Positions 25,367 to 34,305 of a stretch of DNA of 64,000 nucleotides are shown piece after piece. Origin of the DNA: Bacillota bacterium (GTDB taxonomy: Bacteria; Bacillota; Bacilli; Paenibacillales; NBRC-103111); NCBI GenBank assembly GCA_023393235.1, contig JAEWMH010000103.1, forward strand, positions 1 to 64,000, read 5' to 3'. Numbering within the stretch: the stretch's first letter is position 1; the number at the start of each line of letters is the position of its first letter. The position numbers and the translations under genes are program-made. The notes under the pieces are model-generated. The model made no database searches and was not told the DNA's origin. It saw only the letters and a list, made by a program, of their open reading frames with translations.

Positions 25367-27202
25367 TTGACTGATATAAAGCGGAAGCAAACCGTGAAGG
25401 AAGCAGCAGATGTAGAAGTTAAAAAGAAGCCGTTCGATCCGGATAAAGCCCGGGTGGTGGAGGTAACGGACTTCGGTGTTGTTCCGGATACCGGTGAGGA
25501 TCAGGCCTTGGCCGTGTACCGGGCCATTTTGCATTGCCGTACCTTACCTGGAGCAATTCTGTGGTTTCCGCCGGGACGGTATGATTTTTGGCCGGAGCTG
25601 GCTTATGAAGGGGATTTCACCATTTCCAACCATGATAATGATGGCAGCCGCCGTGTGGCGTTTCCGCTGAAAGGGATGAAGAATTTCACGCTGGAGGCTG
25701 CAGGAGCCGAGTTTATTTTTCATTCGCTGATTATTCCTTTCTGGTTGGAGGATTGTGAAAATGTGCGGCTTACCGGCTTCAAGGTGGATTGGGACATTCC
25801 CATGATGGGCCAAGGAACAGTCGTGGCGGCCGGTGAGGATTGGTTCGACATTGCGATGGATGAAGGCTACAGCTACCGGGTGGTTGATGGGAAATTGGTA
25901 CTCCGCGGTGAAGGATGGGAGCGTGACGTCTGGGGGCTGTTGGAGTTTGATCCGGGGACGCGTGCAACGGCTTATGGCAGTGCAGACCAGTGGAGCTATG
26001 ACAGCTACGGCGTCTTGAGTGTGGAGGAGCGGGAGCCAGGTTTAATCCGGTATACGGGCAACCGGTCCGCACGGCGCCCGGTAAACGGCAACAAGATGAT
26101 CTTCCGCTGCGGGCAGCGGGACCATCCGGCAATAGCTATATCTGGCTGCAGCGGCATACGAGTGGAGGAAGTGACCATATACCATGCGCTGGGGATGGGA
26201 GTGATTGCCCAGAACAGCAGGGATGTTAGCCTGCACCGGTTTCAAGTGACGCTGCGGCCGGGAACATCAAGGGTATTCAGCACCAAAGCGGATGCTACCC
26301 ATTTTGTGTATTGCAGCGGAACCGTTTCCCTGACCGGCTGCCTGCTGGAGTACCAATTGGATGATCCGTGCAATATTCACGGCATCTATGGCAGCATAGT
26401 ACGCCGGCTGGCATCGGATACGCTTCTGATCCGGCTGGTGCACGGGCAGCAGCAAGGGATTGAGATTGCGGAGGCGGGGGAGTATCTAACCTTTGTCAGC
26501 GGGAAAACCCTGCAGGCCTGCGGCACCCTGGAGTTATCTGCTGTGGAGCGGGTGAACCGGGAGTATATGGTGATGGTTTTTGCCGGAGAGGTTCCGGCAG
26601 AGGTTAAGCCGGGCGATGCCGTGGAAAACCGGGAGCGTTCGGCGGATGTGGTAATCCGTGGCTGCACGTTCCGCAGGAACCGGGCCAGAGGACTGCTATT
26701 GACCAGTCCGGGTCAAGTGCTGGTGGAGGATAACGATATCAGCGCGCCAGGCGCGGGCATCAAAATCTGCGGCGATGTGAATTTCTGGTTTGAGTCGGGA
26801 GCAACACGCCGGATTGTGATCCGAAACAACCGCTTCGGCGATTGCAATTACGCTTATCCCAGCTGGGGCAAGGCGGTGATAGACATCGATCCTGTGGTGA
26901 AAAATCTTGACCCCCGTTACGGGTATTACCACGGAGAGATTATTGTAGAGGGCAACTGTTTCCGGACCTTTGACCGTGGACTGGTGCGGGGACATTCTTT
27001 GGCGCGGCTGGTGTTCCGGGATAATCGGGTGCAGCCATCAAGCACCTATCCGCCCCATGGCGGCGCGGTAGAGGCGGTGGAGCTGCGCGCATGCGGCCTA
27101 GTGGAGACCGGTGGGAACAGCTTTGCGGGGCAGCCGGGTATGCTCCGGCTGGACGATGGCATGTTGGAGCTGAACGGTGAGTTGCGGCTCGGTAGTGAGT
27201 AG
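25367..27202 (+). CDS. GH110-like alpha-1,3-galactosidase (right-handed beta-helix)
   Basis: Length is 611 aa. The segment near residues 310-345 (ADATHFVYCSGTV ... LLEYQLDDPCNIHG) corresponds to the conserved core of GH110, and the rest is a parallel beta-helix with Pro/Gly-rich turns (GCTFRRNRARGLLL, VEDNDISAPGAGI). GH110 enzymes remove terminal alpha-1,3-linked galactose. No signal peptide, so it acts in the cytoplasm. Start: TTG 25367 follows GGGGG; GTG 25346 is an alternative. Sequence is GC-rich. A 125-base spacer with no operator separates it from the GDPD gene. Confidence 0.7.
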   Translation: MTDIKRKQTVKEAADVEVKKKPFDPDKARVVEVTDFGVVPDTGEDQALAVYRAILHCRTLPGAILWFPPGRYDFWPELAYEGDFTISNHDNDGSRRVAFPLKGMKNFTLEAAGAEFIFHSLIIPFWLEDCENVRLTGFKVDWDIPMMGQGTVVAAGEDWFDIAMDEGYSYRVVDGKLVLRGEGWERDVWGLLEFDPGTRATAYGSADQWSYDSYGVLSVEEREPGLIRYTGNRSARRPVNGNKMIFRCGQRDHPAIAISGCSGIRVEEVTIYHALGMGVIAQNSRDVSLHRFQVTLRPGTSRVFSTKADATHFVYCSGTVSLTGCLLEYQLDDPCNIHGIYGSIVRRLASDTLLIRLVHGQQQGIEIAEAGEYLTFVSGKTLQACGTLELSAVERVNREYMVMVFAGEVPAEVKPGDAVENRERSADVVIRGCTFRRNRARGLLLTSPGQVLVEDNDISAPGAGIKICGDVNFWFESGATRRIVIRNNRFGDCNYAYPSWGKAVIDIDPVVKNLDPRYGYYHGEIIVEGNCFRTFDRGLVRGHSLARLVFRDNRVQPSSTYPPHGGAVEAVELRACGLVETGGNSFAGQPGMLRLDDGMLELNGELRLGSE

Positions 27203-27321
27203 GGGGTGCGGGGCTGCGATTCCGGTAGGAAGCGCAGTTGGCCACGCGGAAAACACGAAAACATAGTCGGAGAAGGCGCTCCAGAGTACATCCAATCTGG
27301 GGCGTGACGGGGGAGTCTGTG

Positions 27322-27512
27322 ATAGCGGAAGCAGATTTCCGCTATTGGTTGTTGGAGCTGTAGTTTCGGCTAGATAGCGGAAATGTTCTTCCGCTAATTG
27401 CCACCGAACAGCCTTCGCCAAGGGTGCAGGAACGGAAATAGCGGAATATCCCTTCCGCTATCCTGGTGAAGTGAGGCCAGGTTGCGGAATAGCGGAAAGC
27501 CGCTTCCGCTAT
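27322..27512. repeat. four-unit 50-bp-phased intergenic element, copy B
   Basis: Four palindromic units of the form ATAGCGGAA-(4 to 6 bases)-TTCCGCTAT begin at 27322, 27374, 27438 and 27489. The start-to-start steps are 52, 64 and 51 bp. Because each unit is self-complementary, direct and inverted orientation cannot be told apart here. It fills the 364-base gap between two beta-helix genes. Confidence 0.9.
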
Positions 27513-27566
27513 CCTCCGTGAGTGGGGGTCGCCCCCCACATTTTAAACCCGAAAGGAGCTCTCACC

Positions 27567-28943
27567 ATGAACTCATGGGCGGATGCCGCAGATTACGGCT
27601 TTCATCCGGAAGCCACAGGAATAGAGAACGCGAAAGCGCTGCAATGCGCGTTGGACCGGGGAGGCACGGTTACCGTTTCTCGTCCGGGTATATATAAGCT
27701 GGCGCAGACGGTATATATCGGCAGTAACACCAGCCTCATTTTCGGATACGGAACGACGGTGCAGAAGGTGAACGAAGCCGGGCCATTTTCCCATGTGCTG
27801 CTGAATAAAGGAGCGTTAACCCGCAGCTGGGATGAGCATATTTCTATCGAGAACCTCCATGTCCAGGTGAACGGTATGGATATCCGGACTTTCCGGGATG
27901 TGTTTGGTCTTCACGGGCAGATAGCTTTTTTCTACACCAGGGATGTGACAATCACCGGCTTCCGCTGTTTGGATTTGGGGAGTGCCCAATATGGCATACA
28001 CATTTGTACCTTCGAAGACCTGCTGATCCAGGATACGGTCATTAAGGGGATGAAGGACGGAATTCATCTCGGCCGGGGCAAACGGTTCCGGATCACGGAC
28101 GGCAGGTTCGACACCTACGACGATGCCGTAGCCTTAAACGGCCATGATTACGATGTGGGCAATCCGGAGCTGGGTTGGATCGAAGAGGGTGTGATCGAGC
28201 ATTGCTACGATCTGTCCGGCGGGGAGGAAAATAAACCCTGTGTCGGCTACTTCTGCCGGATTCTGGCCGGGGCCTGGACGGATTGGCGGGAGGGAATGGA
28301 GGTCCAAAAGTCCGATACGGTGGTATCTGGAGGGCGACTTTACCGGGTTAAGGCGCAACCGGATGGACAGTGTTACATGTCCCTAACCAGGCCGACTCAT
28401 GAACAGGATACGGCCATTCTGGACGGCATCTCCTGGACCATGGTTCAGCGCGATCCGGTGTATACGGCGGGAGTGAGGAATGTGTCCTTCCGCCATATTT
28501 ATCTGCATAAAGCCCGGCCTGCCTTTTCCATCCATTTTGACAATGACCGGTTCAGCCGCTCCTATTACCCGGGTGCACCTGTCCCCCGACAGGAAAATCT
28601 GGTGTTTGAGCAGGTGCGTGTGCTGCACAGCCACCCGACGCCGTTCCTGCTTATTAACACGCCGGTGGACATGGTGAGCATCCTCCATTCCGTTCTCCGG
28701 GACAACGTCATCCGTTTCACCGGCAACCAGGCGATGGAGCAATATCTGCCTACCACCGTTCAGCTCACGGGATGTATATTTCAGAAACAAGGAGAGATGG
28801 TGCTGGTGGAAAATGAGGTGCACGGCAAGAAGATCCGGCTTCATACATACGCCAGTAATCAGATGGAGGATGAATTCTCCGCTGCCGTAAATCCGGGGAC
28901 CGGAACCATCAGGATGCATTCTGATCTGAAGGGACTCCAGTAA
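27567..28943 (+). CDS. right-handed beta-helix protein, GH28 polygalacturonase-like
   Basis: Length is 458 aa; ATG 27567 follows AAAGGAG. The N terminus (DAADYGFHPEATGIENAKAL) is the typical opening of GH28 and pectate-lyase-3 folds. The centre has FDTYDDAVALNGHDYD near residue 187, comparable to the paired Asp catalytic region of GH28, but the classic NTD and RIK motifs are not clear, so a different glycan may be the substrate. No signal peptide. An insertion around residues 225-300 (TDWREGMEVQKSDTVVSGG) looks like a small beta domain. A terminator follows. Confidence 0.7.
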   Translation: MNSWADAADYGFHPEATGIENAKALQCALDRGGTVTVSRPGIYKLAQTVYIGSNTSLIFGYGTTVQKVNEAGPFSHVLLNKGALTRSWDEHISIENLHVQVNGMDIRTFRDVFGLHGQIAFFYTRDVTITGFRCLDLGSAQYGIHICTFEDLLIQDTVIKGMKDGIHLGRGKRFRITDGRFDTYDDAVALNGHDYDVGNPELGWIEEGVIEHCYDLSGGEENKPCVGYFCRILAGAWTDWREGMEVQKSDTVVSGGRLYRVKAQPDGQCYMSLTRPTHEQDTAILDGISWTMVQRDPVYTAGVRNVSFRHIYLHKARPAFSIHFDNDRFSRSYYPGAPVPRQENLVFEQVRVLHSHPTPFLLINTPVDMVSILHSVLRDNVIRFTGNQAMEQYLPTTVQLTGCIFQKQGEMVLVENEVHGKKIRLHTYASNQMEDEFSAAVNPGTGTIRMHSDLKGLQ

Positions 28944-28979
28944 ACACCCACTCTGCACCAACCCAAATTTCATAAGGAG

Positions 28980-29013
28980 GAGCCTTCTTTTGGACAAAGA
29001 GGGCTCTTTTTTT
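28980..29013 (+). terminator. Rho-independent terminator
   Basis: GAGCCTTCTTT and AAAGAGGGCTC form an 11-bp stem with one mismatch, a 5-base loop and a run of seven T. It ends the GH28-like gene. Confidence 0.9.
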
Positions 29014-29163
29014 CTAGGAGTTTGAAATTTTTGAGAAAATATAGAATTTAGGAAGCGTTTCATTTACACTGAGGAGAATTGCAAGAAGGAGAATGGCCAC
29101 ATATCTTATTGGGAGCTCTCATATTGGCATAAATGGGGGCTTCCAATTTCACAACGGTGAAGG

Positions 29164-29817
29164 ATGTGGCGCATTCCAATGATATACCGTGCAATTTTCG
29201 ATGCTGTAATTGATCCGGATTTGGAGAAAGAAGCGGAGCTGCTAGGCAATTGCGGAGGTTCTCCCTTACCTTCATTTGGAGTAGAGATCCCTCCAGGCAG
29301 AACCATATTGAAGAAGGGCAGCGTAAGGACAACCGTAATTCTTGGTAACAATGACGCTTCTGAATGTATCGACAATATGATCTCGTTAGGCAGGGCAACG
29401 GCCCGGAAATTGGGTCTGATCAACAAACGGAGGTATCGTCTCCGGTATAACACGGCCGACCGGAGTATGACCTTCGTAGCCAAACCGGTATCCCGCACAA
29501 ACATTGCGGTCCGGATTGGAAATACAGTGGTCGAAGCTCCACCCGATGGTCAACCGGTGTTTACCCCAATTAGCGACCATAAAATATTTGTTTCTGCGAT
29601 TGGCACCGTAGCTTTGGGACTGATCAAATACCCGTTGCAGATGAGCCGCGGAGCTGTTACCGAGAGCCTCCGTCTCAAAGTGGGGGAAGAAATTTTTGTG
29701 GAGTCTTTTTTGCAGGTTACACCCGCTACTGCCCGCAAATTTGGTCTGACAGAAGGGATTACACCCGTATTGTTCAATCAGATCAGCTCCATACTCCGGA
29801 TAGACCCCGGGAAGTAA
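29164..29817 (+). CDS. hypothetical protein with duplicated YheC/YheD-like N-domain
   Basis: Length is 217 aa (212 if the ATG at 29179 is used; neither start has a clear ribosome site). Two segments, around residues 75-105 (ARKLGLINKRRYRLRYN) and 185-212 (ARKFGLTEG), share the pattern of an alpha-helix plus LGL turn and a strand. Similar patterns occur in the N-terminal part of YheC/YheD endospore coat-associated proteins. No ATP-grasp domain follows. Function unknown; the relation is inferred by eye. Confidence 0.5.
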   Translation: MWRIPMIYRAIFDAVIDPDLEKEAELLGNCGGSPLPSFGVEIPPGRTILKKGSVRTTVILGNNDASECIDNMISLGRATARKLGLINKRRYRLRYNTADRSMTFVAKPVSRTNIAVRIGNTVVEAPPDGQPVFTPISDHKIFVSAIGTVALGLIKYPLQMSRGAVTESLRLKVGEEIFVESFLQVTPATARKFGLTEGITPVLFNQISSILRIDPGK

Positions 29818-29908
29818 ATGCCGTGCCAGGCGGATGCCCCCAAAGATGATTGGGCCTGTTTTGTACCTTTTGGGGGCAGTCCGTTTGAACATGAAAGGAG
29901 GAATCGAA

Positions 29909-30367
29909 ATGCGTGTTGTCCAAAAATTGGAACAATTGATTTTAACTATTCCATCTTACTTGGAAGAAATTGCGGAAGAGGAAGCGCTTCAGAAGGCAAA
30001 CCAGGAGAGCTGGTCCAAGCAGGAAATTCTCGGCCATCTCTGTGATTCTGCCACGAATAATCATATGCGATTTGTGAAAATTATGCTGGCTTCCGATCCC
30101 ATCGGGATTGAAAAGTATCAACAAAATCAATGGGTCGCGCTGCACGGCTATTCAACCAATTATACGTATCGGGAATTGATCATGCTGTGGACCTTTTTGA
30201 ATAGACAGCTGCTGTATGTATTGAAAAATGGAAGTGCAGAGGACCTAACCAAACCTGTAATATTGGATGACGAAATAACCGTCACCTTAGGTTGGCTGAT
30301 TGAGGATTATGTCAATCACCTGGAGCATCACATGAAGCAGATCGTAGAGAAAAGCCTGACGGAATAA
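29909..30367 (+). CDS. DinB-like protein
   Basis: Length is 152 aa; ATG 29909 has AAAGGAGG at 6-base spacing, so the longer frame from 29834 is rejected. Four-helix bundle with the His metal triad: His in EILGHLCDSATNNH and the paired His in YVNHLEHHMKQI near the end. Family members are metal-dependent hydrolases or thiol-transfer enzymes, often stress-linked; the substrate is unknown. Confidence 0.75.
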   Translation: MRVVQKLEQLILTIPSYLEEIAEEEALQKANQESWSKQEILGHLCDSATNNHMRFVKIMLASDPIGIEKYQQNQWVALHGYSTNYTYRELIMLWTFLNRQLLYVLKNGSAEDLTKPVILDDEITVTLGWLIEDYVNHLEHHMKQIVEKSLTE

Positions 30368-30408
30368 TGCCATAGAAGAGCCGGATAGGAATGGGGGAGG
30401 TGCAGGCA

Positions 30409-31398
30409 ATGATGGAGACAGGGGATAAGGTGGTCATTGGAATTGACGGGGGCGGTACACAGACACGGGTGATGGTGGCGGATTTGGACGGACGGGTCCT
30501 GTCCTATATAGAGAATGGAGCCTCATCCGTACATAAGGACGTAAATGCAAGCCGGAATGTGCAGCAGGCAATCAAGAGGGCACTTGATTTGGCGGAAAAG
30601 GATGTGGCGCAAGCAGCCATGCTGACCGCGGGTATTGCAGGGTTTGATGCGGAGGCGGATCTGGATTGGGTGCTTCCCCTGACAGAAGTGGCGGGACTGG
30701 ATTGCCCGAAGAAGCATGTGAATGATGCGGTGGTGGCGCATAGCGGAGCATTGGGCACAGAACCGGGCATGATTGTCATAGCCGGAACCGGATCTATTAT
30801 TTACGCAGCTACCGAGGACGGTCAACAGGTCCGCAACTATGATCTTCATCATTATGCGGCTAGTGCTGCCCGGTTTCTGGCGTATAACGCTGTTTATGAG
30901 CTGTTGGCGGGTAACAGCAGTGAAGAAGACCAGTGTCTGGTAGAGGATATTCTTGCTTATTGGAAGGTATCCACCGTCGGGGATTTATCCGGACTTGCCC
31001 GCCGCGGGTTTGTGGAAGACCGCCGGGAGCGGAACCGGGTGTTTGGTGAACTGGCGCCTGTCATCACTAGAGCTGCTGAAGCGGGCAGTCCTTTGGCTCA
31101 AGCGGTTTGCGACCGGGCCATCCATGAAATTGTAGTGGGAATCGAAATGCTGGGCTTGTACTTCAGCCAACCGGAGGTGAAGGTTTCCTTCATTGGAAGT
31201 GTGGCCAACTGCGGGTATTTCCGGCAGCAGCTTCATTCCATATTGAACTCCGGTAAAAACAAAACATATTCCATCGTTCAGCCCGTTTTTTCCCCGGTAG
31301 CAGGAGCGGTTTTGTTGGCGTACAAGCAGCTCTCCATCCCCATCGGACCGGAGATAAGGAGCAATCTCCTGCTTCATCCGCGTGCGAGGGGAGTGTAA
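30409..31398 (+). CDS. N-acetylglucosamine kinase-like protein, BadF/BadG/BcrA/BcrD ATPase family
   Basis: Length is 329 aa. ASKHA-fold signatures: IGIDGGGTQTRVMVADLDG at the N terminus, HVNDAVVAHSG (phosphate 2 region) and VIAGTGSIIYAA near residue 130, and a C-terminal SFIGSVANCGYF. Kinases of this group phosphorylate amino sugars. Start: the ATG at 30409 follows GGGGAGG; the frame-initial ATG at 30391 overlaps that site. It may process amino-sugar products, but no transporter is adjacent. Confidence 0.75.
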   Translation: MMETGDKVVIGIDGGGTQTRVMVADLDGRVLSYIENGASSVHKDVNASRNVQQAIKRALDLAEKDVAQAAMLTAGIAGFDAEADLDWVLPLTEVAGLDCPKKHVNDAVVAHSGALGTEPGMIVIAGTGSIIYAATEDGQQVRNYDLHHYAASAARFLAYNAVYELLAGNSSEEDQCLVEDILAYWKVSTVGDLSGLARRGFVEDRRERNRVFGELAPVITRAAEAGSPLAQAVCDRAIHEIVVGIEMLGLYFSQPEVKVSFIGSVANCGYFRQQLHSILNSGKNKTYSIVQPVFSPVAGAVLLAYKQLSIPIGPEIRSNLLLHPRARGV

Positions 31399-31479
31399 GA
31401 AGCGTCAGCTATTACAATGACGAGTATTATGATCATGTTGTTTACGGTTTACTGCGGGATGAGTGGAAGGGGGCGAGCG

Positions 31480-31889
31480 ATGAAGCAGTTGGGGGTCTTA
31501 ATTAGTTTATTCATTCTCTTGCTGGGCACAGCGTGTGAGAGCGGCGGCCAGCTGTTCAGCCAAGAGGAGATCGAAGGGAAGTTTCCGGATACACGAACAG
31601 GGTATGTGCAGCTTGCCGGGAAAAAGATAGGTTTTCAGGAAGCGGTTTTTGATTATGACGATAAAGCTATTCTGTATGTGAAAAAGTATGTGGATCCTCA
31701 ATTTGTGGAATATGCCCCCTCCAAGGAACTGGAAATTTATGTGATAGAATTTAGGAATTTACAACCAAGTATAAAAAAGTGGATGAATCGTTTTTCCGGG
31801 AGCATTTCGCAGATTATGTCTCCAAACCATTCCGTGTGAAAACTGACGGTACCGAATGTTTGGCCATTGTTGAAATTTACGTTCCGTAG
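31480..31889 (+). pseudogene. lipoprotein gene with frameshift near the 3' end
   Basis: ATG 31480 follows GGGGG and starts a lipoprotein signal (LISLFILLLGTAC). The frame is coherent to about 31760 (LEIYVIEFRN), then reads nonsense to a stop at 31839. In another frame a fitting C terminus continues (KYKKVDESFFREHFADYVSK, ending AIVEIYVP at 31889). A single-base loss in the TTTA stretch near 31763 would explain it. Either real decay or an assembly error. Family not recognised. Confidence 0.6.
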
Positions 31890-31922
31890 GAGTTAATGCT
31901 TTTGCCGTCAGGAGATGACTTC

Positions 31923-32435
31923 ATGCAGCGAATTTTGATCATCGGGTCTGGTGGTTCAGGCAAATCCACATTGGCCCAGCAACTGGAGAAGGAGCTCAAG
32001 CTTCCGTTATACCACCTGGACGCCTATTATTGGAAGCCCGGTTGGACACCAACTCCGAATAAGGAATGGGATGCTTTTTTGGAGGAGCTTGTGCAAAAAG
32101 AAGCTTGGATCCTTGACGGGAATTACAGCAGGACCTTGGATATCCGGGTGAAGCGGGCGGACACGGTTATTCTCTTGGACTATTCACGATGGATAACGGT
32201 TTACCGGGTCCTAAAAAGGCGGGTCATGTATCACGGCAAAACGAGGCCTGATATGAACCTGGATTGTCCGGAATCCCTGGATCTCCAGTTTTTGAAATGG
32301 GTGTGGAGCTTCAGGAAAACCAGAATACCCGGCATCATGCAGCAGCTAGCGAAACACCCGGACAAGAATATTGTCATTTTGAAATCGCCCAAAGATACCA
32401 AGCGGTTCCTTCAACGGATAAAGAATCCAAGGTAG
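31923..32435 (+). CDS. P-loop kinase-like protein, DNA topology modulation (FlaR) type
   Basis: Length is 170 aa; ATG 31923 follows CAGGAGA. Walker A is IIGSGGSGKSTLAQQL; YHLDAYYWKPGW near residue 30 and LDGNYSRTLDIRVKRAD near 68 are typical of the adenylate-kinase-like group annotated as topology modulation proteins. Despite the historic name, most are small-molecule kinases of unknown substrate. Confidence 0.75.
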   Translation: MQRILIIGSGGSGKSTLAQQLEKELKLPLYHLDAYYWKPGWTPTPNKEWDAFLEELVQKEAWILDGNYSRTLDIRVKRADTVILLDYSRWITVYRVLKRRVMYHGKTRPDMNLDCPESLDLQFLKWVWSFRKTRIPGIMQQLAKHPDKNIVILKSPKDTKRFLQRIKNPR

Positions 32436-32449
32436 TTGGAGGTGTGCAA

Positions 32450-32800
32450 ATGAAAAAAGGAAAGAATGTACAATCCATCATAGCGAGTATCATAGTGGTC
32501 TCCATTATATTGACTCCATTCATTTATGTGCAAGTAAATAAGCGAATCTATGCAAACCGGGTAAACCGGTACTTGGTGGAGGAAAAGCATTACCGCAAAG
32601 ACGAAATCCAGTCGGTAAGAGGAGTCTGGGGAAAAAAGCTGCCTTCGTTTTATGCGGTGGCCGTATTTAAGGACGAGCCCCAAGTGGAATATGTGTATTT
32701 TGCCCATGATGACATTATCCAGTTTGGATTCAGTTCGCCAAATGCCAAAGATGGTGTTGAATTACAGCCAAAAGATGTAAAGCATTACGAACCCCGCTGA
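32450..32800 (+). CDS. DUF3139-like membrane-anchored protein
   Basis: Length is 116 aa; ATG 32450 follows GGAGG. One N-terminal helix (SIIASIIVVSIILTPFIYV), then a short beta-rich outer domain with NRYLVEEKHYRKDEIQSVRG near residue 39 and YAVAVFKDEPQVEYVY. The arrangement matches DUF3139 proteins of Bacillales; function unknown. Confidence 0.65.
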   Translation: MKKGKNVQSIIASIIVVSIILTPFIYVQVNKRIYANRVNRYLVEEKHYRKDEIQSVRGVWGKKLPSFYAVAVFKDEPQVEYVYFAHDDIIQFGFSSPNAKDGVELQPKDVKHYEPR

Positions 32801-32813
32801 AAGGAGCCAGCCT

Positions 32814-33314
32814 ATGCATGTACGGCAAATGACCACGGCGTATCTGTTTCACGAAGGCGAGGTGCTGATGATCAAACGCAGCTCCAGCCGGGTTTTTAAT
32901 TTTGAGTTTTGGAGTGGTGTTGGCGGGCATATAGAGCCGGAGGAAATCAATGATCCGATGAGTGCTGCCTTGCGGGAGATTTATGAGGAATCCGGGATCA
33001 CTCAGCAGGAGGTCAAGGACTTTTCCTTGAGGTACATTCTCCTGCGTTTGAAGGATGATGAGATCCGCCAGCAATACATCTACTTCGGCCGGACAGACCG
33101 GAAGGATTGCACTCCATCCCACGAAGGCGAACTGTTCTGGATCAAGCAGGAGGAGTTGGCTCAACTGCATATGTCCACCATTAACCGGTTGATGCTGGAG
33201 GATTACTTCCAAGATCCTGCAGGTACCGAGGTGAAGGTAGGCACTATTGCCAGCGGCGATAATGGGGAGCCTTATGTCCAATGGGCGAAGCTGAAGGATC
33301 CGATGATTTTTTGA
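32814..33314 (+). CDS. Nudix hydrolase
   Basis: Length is 166 aa; ATG 32814 follows AAAGGAG. The Nudix box reads GHIEPEEINDPMSAAL then REIYEESGI, with the essential REXXEE intact but two extra residues between the first Glu and Arg compared with the GX5EX7REUXEEXGU consensus. Substrate unknown. It converges with an AraC-family gene 5 bases away, with no terminator visible between them. Confidence 0.82.
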   Translation: MHVRQMTTAYLFHEGEVLMIKRSSSRVFNFEFWSGVGGHIEPEEINDPMSAALREIYEESGITQQEVKDFSLRYILLRLKDDEIRQQYIYFGRTDRKDCTPSHEGELFWIKQEELAQLHMSTINRLMLEDYFQDPAGTEVKVGTIASGDNGEPYVQWAKLKDPMIF

Positions 33315-33319
33315 ACGGG

Positions 33320-34189
33320 TTATTCATAATAAATGGCGCTGTACGGGAATTCCAGGATTTTCATCCTGTACTCCTTGGGGGTCATGGACATGTATTCCCG
33401 GAATATCTTGCCGAAGTAGCTGGGACTGTCAAAGCCGCATTGCCGGCCAATCTCATGGATGGGGGTGTCCGTTGTCCGAAGAAGGGCGACGGCCGCTTCC
33501 ATCCGTCTGTCTCTCAGGTAGGCCAGCGGTGAGGTGTGCTCCGCCTTCTGGAAAAGACGGCATAAGTGATGCTTGTTAATGCCGCAATGCTCCGAGAGAA
33601 TGTCCAAGGTCAGCCCGGAGGGATAGTGTTCTCTCATAAATTTCTTTGCCTTCTCAATAATTGTGCTGGAGGTAACGCTGATCTCCTTGCTTTGCTCCCT
33701 GCATGTCCGTACCAGAAGCAGCATCCATTCATAAGCAAGAGCGGACAATGTGTATTTATCGGTTATTTTTTCCACCGCTATCTTCTCCATAAGTCTCCAG
33801 AAGCCTTGAATTAAGGGAGAGTCGGAGTCCTGCCTCAGGATGGGACCGTCCAATCCTATGACATAATCCCAGATTCGGTTGGCTTCATTACCCCGCAAAT
33901 TGAGCCAGATAATCTCCCAGGGCTCCTTCTGTCCGCTGTAATAATACCGGTGTTGGCTGGGCACCTTCACCAAAAACCCCGTTCCCTTCGGTAAACCATG
34001 GACTTGGTTCTCATATTCGATAAAACCCTGGCCGCTCAGAGTATATTGGAAAATTACATGCCCGCAATCCGGTCTTTCGTCGCCGCGGAAGCTGTAATCG
34101 GTGCTGGAGATCCTCTGCCAGCCGATAGAGTCGATTGTCAATATTGATTTATCTTCAGTTCGGAATGCATAAGAAGAAGGCTCAAGCAT
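33320..34189 (-). CDS. AraC-family transcriptional regulator
   Basis: Length is 289 aa; start ATG 34189 with GGAGG 8 bases upstream. The N-terminal half is a cupin-like sugar-sensing domain (VIFQYTLSGQGFIEYENQVH, LVKVPSQHRYYYS). The C-terminal half has two helix-turn-helices (LTLDILSEHCGINKHHLCRL and IHEIGRQCGFDSPSYFGKIF). It is divergent from the GH31-GH78 genes and so probably activates them; a 116-base shared promoter region lies between. Confidence 0.88.
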   Translation of the reverse strand: MLEPSSYAFRTEDKSILTIDSIGWQRISSTDYSFRGDERPDCGHVIFQYTLSGQGFIEYENQVHGLPKGTGFLVKVPSQHRYYYSGQKEPWEIIWLNLRGNEANRIWDYVIGLDGPILRQDSDSPLIQGFWRLMEKIAVEKITDKYTLSALAYEWMLLLVRTCREQSKEISVTSSTIIEKAKKFMREHYPSGLTLDILSEHCGINKHHLCRLFQKAEHTSPLAYLRDRRMEAAVALLRTTDTPIHEIGRQCGFDSPSYFGKIFREYMSMTPKEYRMKILEFPYSAIYYE

Positions 34190-34305
34190 AAGGCGACCTC
34201 CATAAAATAAAAGTCAATTTTGTTATAGTATAGATCACAACTTTAAGATTGTCATCCCTAATGAGGAGGGGGTAAGATCGGTGTATACGAAGGAGTGATC
34301 ATAGG

